From contig CAXKVR010000038.1 of NCBI GenBank assembly GCA_964058845.1, positions 186,001 to 250,000 of the forward strand: DNA of 64,000 bases. The letters are read 5' to 3'. Below are positions 13,431 to 24,970 of the stretch, piece by piece. The notes beneath the pieces were generated by a model that ran no database searches, had not been told where the DNA came from, and saw only the letters and a program-made list of their open reading frames with translations. Position 1 is the first letter of the stretch; each line of letters opens with the position of its first letter. The position numbers and the translations under genes were made by a program. The stretch comes from Carex sylvatica. Its lineage: Eukaryota; Streptophyta; Magnoliopsida; Poales; Cyperaceae.

Positions 13431-15835
13431 CAAGAAGCCCTCAAATGACAGCCCATTAAATTCATTCCAGCCCACATTAAGCATAGGACCCAACTAAAGG
13501 TAATTCTATTACCAATTTCATTGTATAGTAAATATTTAAATATATTTCATTAGCTCTCCCACCACACATTTGTCATTAACATAAATATACTCAAAGACAT
13601 GTGTCAAACTCATAACATCACCGACAAACATCTGTCATGTTGACTACACCATCTTCATCTATTACATTATCCAATATTGTCCCTATTTAAACCAGCCTAA
13701 TTCTCCTGTCACTTCCTCAAAGAAAGTACTAGCAAAAAAAATACTATTCCTGCAGCAAAATCTAATTTATAAATGGATTTATAAATGGTTAACATTATCT
13801 TGATTATTATATCAAAAATCAAATTATTCATTTTGTACTATTTCTATTAATAAAAGAAAGCCAATTTTAAATCCGAAAAAATTCTTACGTGTGTCAATTT
13901 CATCCCACTAAGTATTTTTTATGCAGAATATTTTTCACCATGGTTAATTACAGAGACTAGGAGCTACCACTGCATTCACATCAACATTCTTCCCTAGAGA
14001 AGAACATGTATATTTTTACAAGAAAATTTCCAATTCATCTCCTTAAAAAAATTACAAATTAATAAAGAAGGGAGGGGCATATATGATAATTTATCCTCCA
14101 CAGTAAATTTTTTTCTGACTAACTTCTCTATGAACATAATTAGTTGTAGGAATTGTATGCAAATCAACTAAACAAGAAGGGTATAAACGCAAGAGATAGC
14201 GGTGCATTTACACGGGAGATCACTCCAATTGAAGAAATTAAACAACAACAAATACGAGAAGAGAATAAGATGAAAAAATAGAGATCCAATATATTTGGCA
14301 TTGCATTTCTTCATCGGTTAGTTTTTATTTAAATTTACTAATACATTTTTTTAAAGATTTAAATAATTTCTCCGCAAAAAAAAAGATTGCCAATTCAAAA
14401 TATTCCTACTGTAATCCCGCTAAACATTGTTTGTTTCTCATCTATGTCAAGAAGCCCTCAAATGACAACCCATTAAATTCATTCCAGTCCACATTAAACA
14501 TAGGACCCACCAGCTAAAGGTAATTCTATTACCAATTTTATTGTACAGTAAATATTTAAATATATTTCATTAGCTCTCCCACCACACATTTGTCATTAAC
14601 ATAGATATACTCAAAGACATGTGTCAAACTCATAACATCACCGACAAACATCTGTCATGTTGACTACACCATCTTCATCTATTACATTATCCACTCTTGT
14701 CCCTATTTAAACCAGCCTAATTCTCCTGTCACTTCCTCAAAGAAAGTACTAGCAAAAAAAATACTTTTCCTGCAGCAAAATCTAATTTATAAATGGATTT
14801 ATAAATGGTTAACATTATCTTGATTATTATATCAAAAATCAAATTATTCATTTTGTACTATTTCTATTAATAAAAGAAAGCCAATTTTAAATCCGAAAAA
14901 ATTCTTACGTGTGTCAATTTCATCCCACTAAGTATTTTTCATGTAGAATATTTTTCACCATAGTTAATTACAGAGACTAGGAGCTACCACTGCATTCACA
15001 TCAACATTCTTCCCTAGAGAAGAACATGTATATTTTTACAAGAAAATTTCCAATTCATCCCCTTAAAAAAATTACAAATTAATAAAGAAAGGAGGGGCAT
15101 ATATGATAATTTATCCTCCACAGTAAATTTTTTCTGACAAACTTCTCTATGAACATAATTAGTTGTAGGAATTGTATGCAAATCAACTAAACAAGAAGGG
15201 TATAAACGCAAGAGATAGCGGTGCATTTACACGGGAGATCACTCCAATTGAAGAAATTAAACAACAACAAATACGAGAAGATAATAAGATGAAAAAATAG
15301 AGATCCAATATATTTGGCATTGCATTTCTTCATCGGTTAGTTTTTATTTAAATTTACTAATACATTTTTTTAAAGATTTAAATAATTTCTCCGCAAAAAA
15401 AAAGATTGCCAATTCAAAATATTCCTACTGTAATCCCGCTAAACATTGTTTGTTTCTCATCTATGTCAAGAAGCCCTCAAATGACAACCCATTAAATTCA
15501 TTCCAGTCCACATTAAACATAGGACCCACCAGCTAAAGGTAATTCTATTACCAATTTTATTGTACAGTAAATATTTAAATATATTTCATTAGCTCCCTCA
15601 CCACACATTTGTCATTAACTTAGATATACTCAAAGGCAGGTGTCAAACTCATAACATCACCGACAAACATCTATCATGTGGACTACACCATCTTCATCCA
15701 TTACATTATCCACTACACAAAATTGAATATATCTACTCTTGACACTATTTAAACCAACCTAATTCTCCTGTCACTTCCCTCATGGAAAGTGCCGACAAAA
15801 AAAATACTATTCCTGCAACAAAATCTCCTGGCCCA
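13431..15835 (+). repeat. About 2.4 tandem copies of a ~1018 bp unit
   Basis: The string CAAGAAGCCCTCAAATGACA starts at 13431, 14448 and 15467, giving periods of 1017 and 1019. Units 1 and 2 are nearly identical over their full length, including AAATGGATTTATAAATGG and the run CACCATCTTCATCTATTAC. Unit 3 is partial, more diverged, and runs into the region just upstream of a small ORF at 15874. Near identity means a recent amplification inside an otherwise decayed Helitron. Confidence 0.93.
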
Positions 15836-15873
15836 CCATTCCTCCTCCCTACTATAAAAACTTTAACACCAAA

Positions 15874-16224
15874 ATGGCACTTCTTCCTCTCCAAGCCCGT
15901 CAGCTGCTTGTACAACTTACCAATGATTTTTGCTTAAAAAACCCAATATACAAGCATCATATTGACATGAGAGGTCTCATAACGGTTATGGTTACCGTTT
16001 ACGTTTAATGCCCGAATGTCGAACCGTTAGAGAAAACTTTTTCTTCTACCTATGAGGATAACATAATCATTGCTGAAGACCTAGCATCGCGCATGGCGTT
16101 GTATCTTATCCACGCCTACTACACTGGAGATGACCGTGTCGCAGCATACTTCAACATGCACATCTTTGGTCGAACGAAGAAAGCATGGCAGATGGTAGCC
16201 GACCGTCTGGCACAACAACTGTAG
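15874..16224 (+). pseudogene. Small ORF of unknown function near the Helitron 3' end
   Basis: ATG at 15874 with a TATA-like ACTATAAAAAC 15-25 bases upstream opens a 116-codon frame ending in TAG at 16222-16224, broken by one TAA at 16006. It reads MALLPLQARQLLVQ at the start and DLASRMALYLIHAYYTGDD and FGRTKKAWQMVADRL near the end. The composition is that of a globular helical protein, unlike the random frames around it. I do not recognise a family. It could be a captured host fragment or an accessory Helitron gene. The 1018 bp repeat covers its upstream region. Confidence 0.45.
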
Positions 16225-16260
16225 TAGTCCCATCTAATGCTACATCTCCATCCTCACAAT

Positions 16261-16375
16261 CTTATGAGCTTTACCCACACCTTTTGTAATATATTTTATA
16301 AATTACAGTACTATCCTTATCTTATGAGCTTTACCCACACTTTTGTAACTATATATTGTAAATTATCCTACTATC
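16261..16375 (+). repeat. 60 bp tandem duplication
   Basis: CTTATGAGCTTTACCCACAC starts at 16261 and again at 16321; the two units differ by a few bases and an indel. Confidence 0.85.
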
Positions 16376-16533
16376 TGGTGGGGAAGCAATAATAAATCAC
16401 TTTTTGCAATTTCACTGTTACAGCATTTAAAATTTGTCTCTTTTTATGTATACTGTCTTCTTTGATTTCGTATGAAATGTACATAGTTATTGTTCAGATG
16501 CATTTGCGGCAGAGCCGCAATCCAGGTCACTAG

Positions 16534-17735
16534 TTGCTTTTCAATTTTGAATCAATCAATCAAATTAGTTTTTTTTTTTTTTACGAAAACTTGGTAGTGG
16601 ATACCACAAATTAGTTTTTTTGTTTTTCTTAAACCTTCGCAGAAGCTATGAAATCGTGAGAAAAATCAAACTTTTGACCTTTAAATACAACAACTCTAGA
16701 ACATTTTTTTAGTCAATTATATTACCTTCCATTTTTCACGAAATAGTTTTAAGGAGCAAGAAATATGCTTGGTCGGAGGAGAAATTGAGAAGGAAGAAAG
16801 GAGGCGACAAAAATGAAACTTTTTTCGACTAGACTTCGTGCATAAGCGGTGTACACTTTCCTTTATTTAGATGTAATATTAATTATTAAGTAATAAAAAT
16901 AAGTACTCAATGTTGGAAGCAATACTCGATTTTTTTTTAAATAGAATTAATTTTATAACTTTCAACAGAACAAGTTTTCTTTACTTGATTTTTAAAAAAA
17001 TAGTCTCCACCGATTCCTAAAATTGGTGGAGCAAAAAAAAGTCCATAGCTATAACGATCATAGGGATAGGTGGAGCTAATTTTGATCCATTTTCGCATCC
17101 AGAAAAAAAAAGTTATAGAAAATTTGAATTTTTTTCTTTCTACACCGATCCCTAGGATCGGTGGAGGGGTCTTTTAAAAAAAATCCATTCGATGGGGTCT
17201 TTTTTAATTTTTTCACCATGTTTTTTTTTTCTCTCTACACCGATCCACAGGATCGGTGTAGGAGCTTTTTGGAGCTACACCGATCCTGTAGATCAGTGAA
17301 GGGTTTTTGTGTGGCCTTTGGTGTGTGTCAATGTAGCAGGTAGAAAAATTGCTCCACTGATCCTATTGATCGGTATAGATTTCAATTTTTTTTCTCTACC
17401 GATCTCTAGAATCGGTGGAGGCTATTTTTCTAAAAAATGAGTAAAGAAAGCTTGTTCTGTCGAAAGTTTTAAAATTAATTCTATTTAAAAAAAAATCGCA
17501 ATACTATGTGCAAATTTTCTAGTGTTTACCTTTTCTAACAAAGCCACAAACTTCAAAAAATTTATGTGCGACAATAATTTTTTTGCAATACTACTTTACG
17601 ATGTTCTCTCATTTTTCTATTACAAAATATCTTTTTTGAAAAATTCGAGTTTTTGAGTTGACTCCGTTTCAACTAATTCTGATTTTACGGTCAACCTACT
17701 TATTCTGCTTTCAATTTCGATTTTTGGAACCATAG
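16534..17735 (+). repeat. Right arm of the Helitron-split dispersed element (with MITE inside)
   Basis: 16534 onwards continues the repeat that was cut at the Helitron: TTGCTTTTCAATT, then a segment with GGAGGCGACAAAAATGA and GCATAAGCGGTGTACACTT that matches 19588-19680 (GGAGACGACAAAAAATGA, GCATAAGCGGCGTACACTT). It is interrupted by the MITE at 16927-17498 and ends near 17733 in TTTTTGGAACCAT, an inverted match to the left end near 5740. Confidence 0.6.
16927..17498. mobile_element. Foldback MITE with long inverted repeats and CACCGATC hairpins
   Basis: Ends are inverted repeats of roughly 100 bases, starting CGATTTTTTTTTAAATAG and including AACAAG/CTTGTT blocks. CAATACT flanks both sides (16920-16926 and 17499-17505), with G also before both, so the target duplication is 7-8 bp. 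The interior is a series of small palindromes around CACCGATCC and GGATCGGTG. No coding capacity. Confidence 0.88.
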
Positions 17736-19380
17736 TTGTTTGTTTACATAGAATGCTGACTCCTCTTCCAATGTAGATGCAATATATCGGGAATGATTTT
17801 GCTACGATAAATAAGTATTAAAATAGAACATTAACTTATATATTGAAGATACGAGGAAAATTACAAAATGACAAATGATACTTTTGCCATATCATTCTCG
17901 TATTTAGAAAAAATTTCTGTTATTTTGAAAAGGGTCGCGCACAATTTAACTAGTAGCAGATACAATACATTATTGTACACATTCTCAATCATCTTTGCAT
18001 ATGCAATCAAAATGACTTTTGGATGACACAAAAAATGATTATTTTCAAGAACCTAAAAATCTTTTAGTAAATACAATAATTAAACTCAGTACATACTGTC
18101 TTACATCATGTTTACGTCAATTCTCCACTTGGATAAAACTCAATACACAAACTAACTTTAGATAACTCAGACCGAGTGTTATTTCTATATCTGGATTTCT
18201 GACCATCTCTATGTTTTTCACTTCTACCATAGAGATTTCACGGAATTCAATTATGATGCTTTGGGGAAAATTCTGATTTTTTAGACTTAACATGCATGAA
18301 GCCATTTTTTTTATATAGAAAAAAAAAAAAAAACCTTGGTAGAGACTATTAAAGTTGTATTAATAGATTTGTTCACAACTTCATGTCCTAGGAATGATTA
18401 CATTATATTCTGTACTTATGAAATAAATAGTGCCCTCTTTGTTGTAACATTATTCCCTCCATTACATTGGTTCACTGCCCTTCCACAGTATCTAAACCAT
18501 AGTTTCATATCTTCCAATGCCCTTTGTGCCAGCAGCCAAGACGTACCTTTTTTGTTCCTAAAGATCACCTCGATCGGAGCCATCTTCCGCTAATTTAAAG
18601 TAAGACTGATTCAACTTAAGATTTTTTTTTAATTCACATAGAGATATAAATGTAAGATGGAAATTCAGATTTTGAGTGTGCACTCTGAATAAGAAAAATG
18701 TAATATATGACATGCTTTCTTTCTTTTTTCATTCATTAATTTATTAACATATTTTCTATGCAATCTAATATCTGGCATTATATAAATTCTCTAATAAATC
18801 AAATTTAGAACCTGAAAGAATCCACGTTTGCTGAATTATGAGATGATAGAGAAAAAATCCACGTTTGCTAAATATTGGTATCAAGTTTCTGACCTCTTCA
18901 TAATACTCATTGTTCAAAGGTGACAGTGTCATCCACTCGAGACCATACTTCATATGTTAAAAACAATGAGATAAGCTTAATTTATTTCAAGATTTGAAAC
19001 TATCGCAAACCAAAGAAAATGATGAGAGAAAAATAAATGCAAAACAGTAAGAAAAAAAAAACTAAGCTTATACACAGGATAAGCAAAGTGAGGCATCGGC
19101 TCTCAAATTTTATCTGATTCATCATTGAACTCACTTGTCCGGAGTACTATAGAAATCAACAATATGAAAAGTACATTGTTATGGCATTTAAACAGAGTGA
19201 AGCTCGTGACAGTAGTGACAGTAGATCGAACACTTAAAAAGCAGTGTGGCACATATAATAACAGGCTCTAATGAAACAAGTAACTTCCATGGCTAAAATA
19301 ATACAAGAAGAATAGATTAGGAAAAAAAACAATTTGTAAGTACATCATGTCTCCCTGATTCAAAATGCACACTCAAAATC
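17736..19380. other. Gene-poor DNA with weak exon-like pieces on the minus strand
   Basis: On the minus strand, 18953-18765 reads MKYGLEWMTLSPLNNEYYEEV and 18583 leftwards reads MAPIEVIFRNKKGTSWLLA then EDMKLWFRYCGRAVN. These look more protein-like than chance frames, and could be remains of a gene or transposon, but I know no match and see no consistent splice model. Nothing else found. Confidence 0.25.
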
Positions 19381-19705
19381 ATGGTTTCGAGAATCGACCG
19401 AGTCAGATTAGAATCGGTCGAAGCCGATCCGAGTTCTAGCGGATCGATTTACTCACCACTTTGTAATTTTGCGCAAAAATCTAAAATTTTCAGCAGAACT
19501 CAGACGGAGTACTATGAGGCTAAGTCATTGAAACTTCTTAGAGAGTGCATAGTAAAACTAATTATACTAATTTTGCTTTTCAATTAGGAAGAAGAAATAA
19601 AGGAGACGACAAAAAATGATACTTTCTAACTAAAATTTGACTGGATTTGATGCATATTGCATAAGCGGCGTACACTTCTTTTTTTGTTTAGATATACTAT
19701 CAATT
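19381..19705 (+). repeat. Second copy of the dispersed element (uninterrupted at the Helitron site)
   Basis: Starts ATGGTTTCGAGAATCGACC and matches 5740-5940 and then 16534-16860 without a gap between them, giving the empty-site version used to place the Helitron ends. Similarity fades after about 19700. Confidence 0.75.
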
Positions 19706-20711
19706 ATTGGCTCACCATGAACTCAATCAAATTCTAATTAAGTAACAAAATTGATGAGAAATCACCATCTTCATCTTCATAAGTAGGATCTTTGAATCTC
19801 CATCACAATTTCAATAACAAAGCAATATTCATTAATTTGTTATAGATCTAACACACCTAATCGCTCATGTTCTTTAGCTAAGCATATATACATGCATATT
19901 TCCAGTTCACTAAATTAAAAATAAGATTTCTTTTGTGTACCTACTACCTATTGCCACAACAATTTATTTTGTAATCCTATCAATTTGTTTTTAAATTTAA
20001 ACGGACAATTTATAAATTAGTGAGACAGCGAGTATATATATAGAGGGACAACACTGAAGACAACATTAACTAGTCATCCACCAGGGAACTCCAATCTAAA
20101 TTTTTTAGTATCCTATCTGATAATGACATTCCTAAATAAATAATTGGGAAAGAAGTAATGTTGCATCAAAATATCTGAGCTAAAACGTAGTAATGTTTAT
20201 AGGTAACAGTTCAATTTTGGTCTAATTAATTTTGATACCTGATAATGCTTCGAATATTAATTATTAATATCCACCATATTCTTTTCTACATTCTAATTAG
20301 AATTAGCATTTAACAAAAGAATGGTGTCATATATCAGTATAGTGGAAGCAACCAATGCTATTTGAAATTGGATACTTTCTTTTAATGTTATTAATTAATT
20401 TTTAAGAGACTTATTAAGAAGATTTATGATATATTGATTCTTACAACATCCCTTTAAAAGATAAATCATTGTTGAAACTAATTATTACGGGTGTAGTCTT
20501 TTAGACTATCTGGCTAGAAAAAAAAATACATAATATGTTTTAAGGAAGCTAAATGCAAATCATTGAGGTTTCTTGATTAAAAAACATATAGAGTTTACCA
20601 AATTTCTGGAGTAAGGCTAGAGGTGATGCAACTTTTTTATTTTTTTTCCTTTTCAAATTAATCATTATCATACCAAAAAATATGAGAGATGTTCCTATGA
20701 AGATAACCATT
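19706..20711. other. AT-rich DNA, nothing recognised
   Basis: No gene or structured repeat seen on either strand. Confidence 0.4.
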
Positions 20712-20946
20712 AAGGATATGTTTGGTTGCAAAACATAAATAGCTAGAATAGTCAAATTAAGAATAATTATTGTTTGTCTTATTAGAATAGTCAAATCTCA
20801 AAATATTTAGGAATAACCTATTCTAATAAGACAAAAGGTTTGAATTCACTATTCTAGCTATTCTAACTCAATTAAATACTAAATAGATTATTCCGAATAG
20901 TCTAATTCCAAAATATCTTATTCTCAATCCAACCAAACATATTCTA
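20712..20946. mobile_element. Small MITE with GTTTGGTTG ends
   Basis: GGATATGTTTGGTTG near 20714 is mirrored by CAACCAAACATATTC ending near 20945, and further in AGCTAGAATAGTC pairs with sequence such as ACTATTCTAGCT. The unit of about 230 bp folds back on itself and has no ORF. Target duplication not resolved. Confidence 0.7.
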
Positions 20947-23612
20947 AAGAGGTAGATGAGGGCATGGATGACACCTGTGAATCTGGACAAGAAAGTGAGA
21001 ATATAAATACATTTTGAAGTTGTTTTAGTATTAAAAAAAAAATTGGGATGTTTACATTTCTAGTTTCATGTATTTTATTTTTGTTATAGTGGTAAATATG
21101 TTATATTGTAGGTTGTAGCTCTTTGTAATTATAATGTTTACATTCTAGCTCTCTTTTTTTTTTGGCATGAATATTAAAGGAACTGTGTGCATTCTACCTT
21201 GAACTGAATAGATTATAGGTCCGAATTTGTATTTGACAATAGGTGAATCAAAACTCAAAATTTAGAGTTACCTCAGAGGATGTGAACTCCCTATATATGC
21301 TGCTCAACCATATTTGATTGCGCGTATACGTACAATCCGTCAGATCAAATATATTTGCAGTTCTGATTTTTTTTGTTTTAACAATATTTTTTAAAATATT
21401 AAATAGATATACCATAAAAGTAGATATACGTTATAATTAAATTTCAAATAAAATGCAAAGTCATGTGTTGTTGCATATTAATTACGTGACTGTGAGTATC
21501 ATGTATGTGGTCGGCGTGGGGCCATGTTGTCATGGCGCTAAAAACAGGGATGTCCGCATCCTGTCTGAAATCTAAATACAGATTTCAGAAATGTTTTGAA
21601 TCAGGGGTCATATCTTATATCACTTCGCTTTTCTAATTTTCCTTTTCTAATTTTCCTTCTTCTTCTTCTTCTTCTTCTTTTTTCATTTTTAGAAACTATA
21701 AAAAAATATGATATGATCGAAATATGGAATATATTGTTTTTTCCGATCAAATCAATAGTTCATAACTAATAATTTTTAGAAAAACTGAAACTGAACCATT
21801 GATTCAGCCTCAATAAAAATATGAATTTAGTATATAAATTAAATTATATTTGAATCTAAATTTTGTCTTAATCATGGGACTTGAATAATTCAATTTCCAT
21901 ATACTTTATAGAGAATTTTGTGGCCAATATTCTTTGCTGACTTGGTTCCTCGTGCCAGGTGGGTCCACTTGTTGCGGCCCTCAGTTTTTTCAATGCTGTT
22001 AAATCGACTTTAGGCCCACAAAAGAATCCACCAATCAGTACTCACATCCTACCTCGGCTAACGTTTTGTATACAACTGGCTTTGTTTACTGGTTTCTTTT
22101 ATAATTGCTACTTTCACATAACTATAACTCACTGCAGCTTGAAGATGTATATATTTTTTATAACCAACTTTTAATTTAGGTATTAACATAACCATCTCTC
22201 TGTGAAAATCCCTAGTTTTAAAATTCTTGTACATAACTAAAACTCGGTCAAGTTAATTTGACGATTTTTGCTTTTTTTTATAACTAACATTTGGTCTAGT
22301 TGTTAATTAAGATAAAGTTAGAAATTATAATTTTAAAATTCTGCTTAAGATTTTTTTTTTTGGTGAGAATTATGTTTGGTTGGAGAATGATGGAAGAAAT
22401 GGAATAAAAGAAAAGATTATTTGATAAATTTATTTTATTCTTTTGAATTTTTTATAGGAAGGGTATTGTGATAACTTATATGTGTTGAAGTTATAAATTT
22501 GAAATTTGTTATATACGTTAGGATGAGTTCGAGAACTTTAATCTTATGTTGAGGATCGGAATAAGACTTAATTTGAAGTTAAGGCGATCAAACACACTCT
22601 AGGGATCAGTTATATAAAATTTTCATGCTGAGTATGGGGTCAATTTTACTCATAATATTTTAGTCTAAATTATATAAAAAATTATGTACAAGTACAATTT
22701 TTTTAAAAATGAATGAGGTCAATTGAATTCAATTCACTTTATGTAAATTTGTCATATTTATGTTATTCTTAAGATAAACATAAATTTAAGTATATACGAA
22801 TATGAAGTATGTGTTACTAATTGGTCTTCTTGATTTTAGAAGTTTAATAAAAATTGTTCTAAATTATGGCATAATAGAAGATAATGAAAAAAAAAAATGA
22901 TCAATCAAGAGGCATGTGGATATTTTTAATTATCTCAATATTTTGATATGCTAGAATAATCAATTAAAGTTTGTTCAAAACACCTTTAGGGTGTTGGGTG
23001 TGCTCCACAAAGAGAGTGTGTAATTAATGAGAAATGAAGGAAGCAAATTCACCTCATCTATATTTCAAATCGAAAGTGAACGAAATCACCAAGTTTCTAT
23101 ACACAATTCATCATCTCCCTTCCCCTCCTTCACAATATTTTTATTTCTAAAACAAGCTAATAAACGTCTCTAACTATGATCAGAAGCCTGTTTTATTTGC
23201 TTTCCTTCCTCTTCTCTTTATTATCCTCGTTTGGAGCTGAGTCTTAGGAAATAGTAGCATAATTAGTTTGTCAATTTTAATCAAAGTCCAATAATATGCA
23301 AAAAGTCAAAAACCATATGGGTTCATATATAGGTATTCGAATCATTAATCCTTAAAAAATGAAAAATTGCTTGTAATGATACTCAAGTACTCATCCATAC
23401 CATCCTCCATTTCCCTCAACCCAACCCCCCTTACTTTCCATCCCTGGTCTCTTATTTGGCACTCTACTCTCTCTCTCCTCTCTTCATACCGCTCTTCAAC
23501 TCTCTACCAGAATCACAACAAAAAACTAATACCAACACCAGTTCTAAAAAATATATATATATATATTAGAAAAAAATAAAAATCAAAAGTCTCTGAAATT
23601 CCCCACAAAAGG
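20947..23612 (+). other. Intergenic DNA and promoter side of the gene at 23613
   Basis: No gene seen. A TC-rich microsatellite lies near 21655-21680. The last 250 bases before 23613 are CT-rich (CCCTCAACCCAACCCCCC, CTCTCTCTCCTCTC) followed by an AT tract, as expected for a plant 5' UTR. Confidence 0.4.
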
Positions 23613-24543
23613 ATGCCGACAGACCGCTCCGAGGCAGTGGCTGAGGGAGTCACCGCTCTCTACCAGACACCGCCTCCTATAAACCATGGCGATGAAATTG
23701 TCATGAAAAAGAGCAGCAAGAAAGGAGGCATGCAGAAGTTGATCAAATCTGCGTTCAAGCGGGGGGAAACCTCAAGTAAGGATTCACCATTCGGCGACAC
23801 ATATGGAAAGCCCCCTACCGGGCAGACTAGAACACGCAAGCATAGAACCACTGCAAGTGAAGATTCAGGTTCATGGGATTCTGAGAGCACTGAATCGTTT
23901 GAAGGTATGTTTAATTAGCTCGCTATTATTAATTCTTTGACATTCCTTGTTCTTGGCCAATTATATTAATTAGCAGTACATTATTTGAGAATTGTTTGCT
24001 TTGAGACATCCTGTTACTTGTTATGATACAAGGGTTTTCTCTCAGATATCAATCATTTACAGTTTAATTACATGAATTCAACAAGTTTAGTTATATATGC
24101 ATCGAAATTTGAAGATGAATAACTTCAATTATGCATTTCTTTCTTCAGTTGAACAAATATATACTTGATGAAAAGGCAAATGCAAATTAAGTGCTTGAAA
24201 GAAATTTTTTTGTAAATTTTATTAGTTGGCTGGGGCGCGCTATTTTCTAAATTTAGTGAACAAAAGCTACAGTTTGAATATTTATGTATTTTTTAAACAT
24301 TTATTCTAGAATATTTCAATACAAAAAATCATAAGCAATTATCGATGTTTCAACAAACATTAATTGACAATATTAATTGTGCGTGAGGAAATTAAACAAA
24401 TTAGATTTCTCTTAGCTACACTATTTTTTGTGGTTATGAATAAACTTAGTTATTCGACAAATAAATATCATAATGGAAAAGATAACTCTGATATTTATAA
24501 TACAATGCTTCATCTAATTACGGACGTAAATTACAAGTTAGTC

Positions 24544-24576
<33 letters not shown>

Positions 24577-24933
24577 GAGGGATCAAGTTACAACATTTTT
24601 TGAGTTACAACAAGTTACAACAAACATTTTCTACATTTTCAAAGTCCAAATCGTCGATCCAAACCGTTAGATGTGATCTCTACAATAAAATGTGTTTGGA
24701 GATAAAATTTTATATTTTTTGGATTTTTTTTATTATTTATTAACATGGGTACAAAAACTAGTCAAATTCAGACCATTGAATTATGTACCCATGTTAATAA
24801 TTAGTAAAAAAAATTCTAAAAATGTAAAATTTGGTCTCCAAACATATTTTATTGTAGATATCACATCTAACGGTTTGGATCGACGATTTGGACTTTGAAA
24901 ATGTAAAAAATACTTGTTGTAACTTGATCCCTC

Positions 24934-24970
<37 letters not shown>

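Larger units (their letters stand above)
5956..16533 (+). mobile_element. Large Helitron (about 10.6 kb), decayed autonomous type
   Basis: The right end is diagnostic: TTGCGGC-AGA-GCCGCAA hairpin (16504-16520), then 9 bases and CTAG (16530-16533) followed by host T. Inside lies a Rep/helicase gene in the same orientation. The left end is placed by comparison with the uninterrupted repeat copy at 19381: similarity stops at about 5940, and the only A^TC junction there is 5955/5956 (TCTTAAAGTACAATGGGG). The 5' boundary could be up to 15 bases further left. The element also holds imperfect repeats, a ~1018 bp tandem array and a small ORF. Many stops and frameshifts in the transposase mean it can no longer move itself. 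Confidence 0.85.

Noticed and set aside
13431..15835. CRISPR-like or retroviral-LTR reading of the 1 kb repeats
   Set aside because: Units are head to tail with no spacer, no primer site and no TG...CA ends; a plain tandem array.
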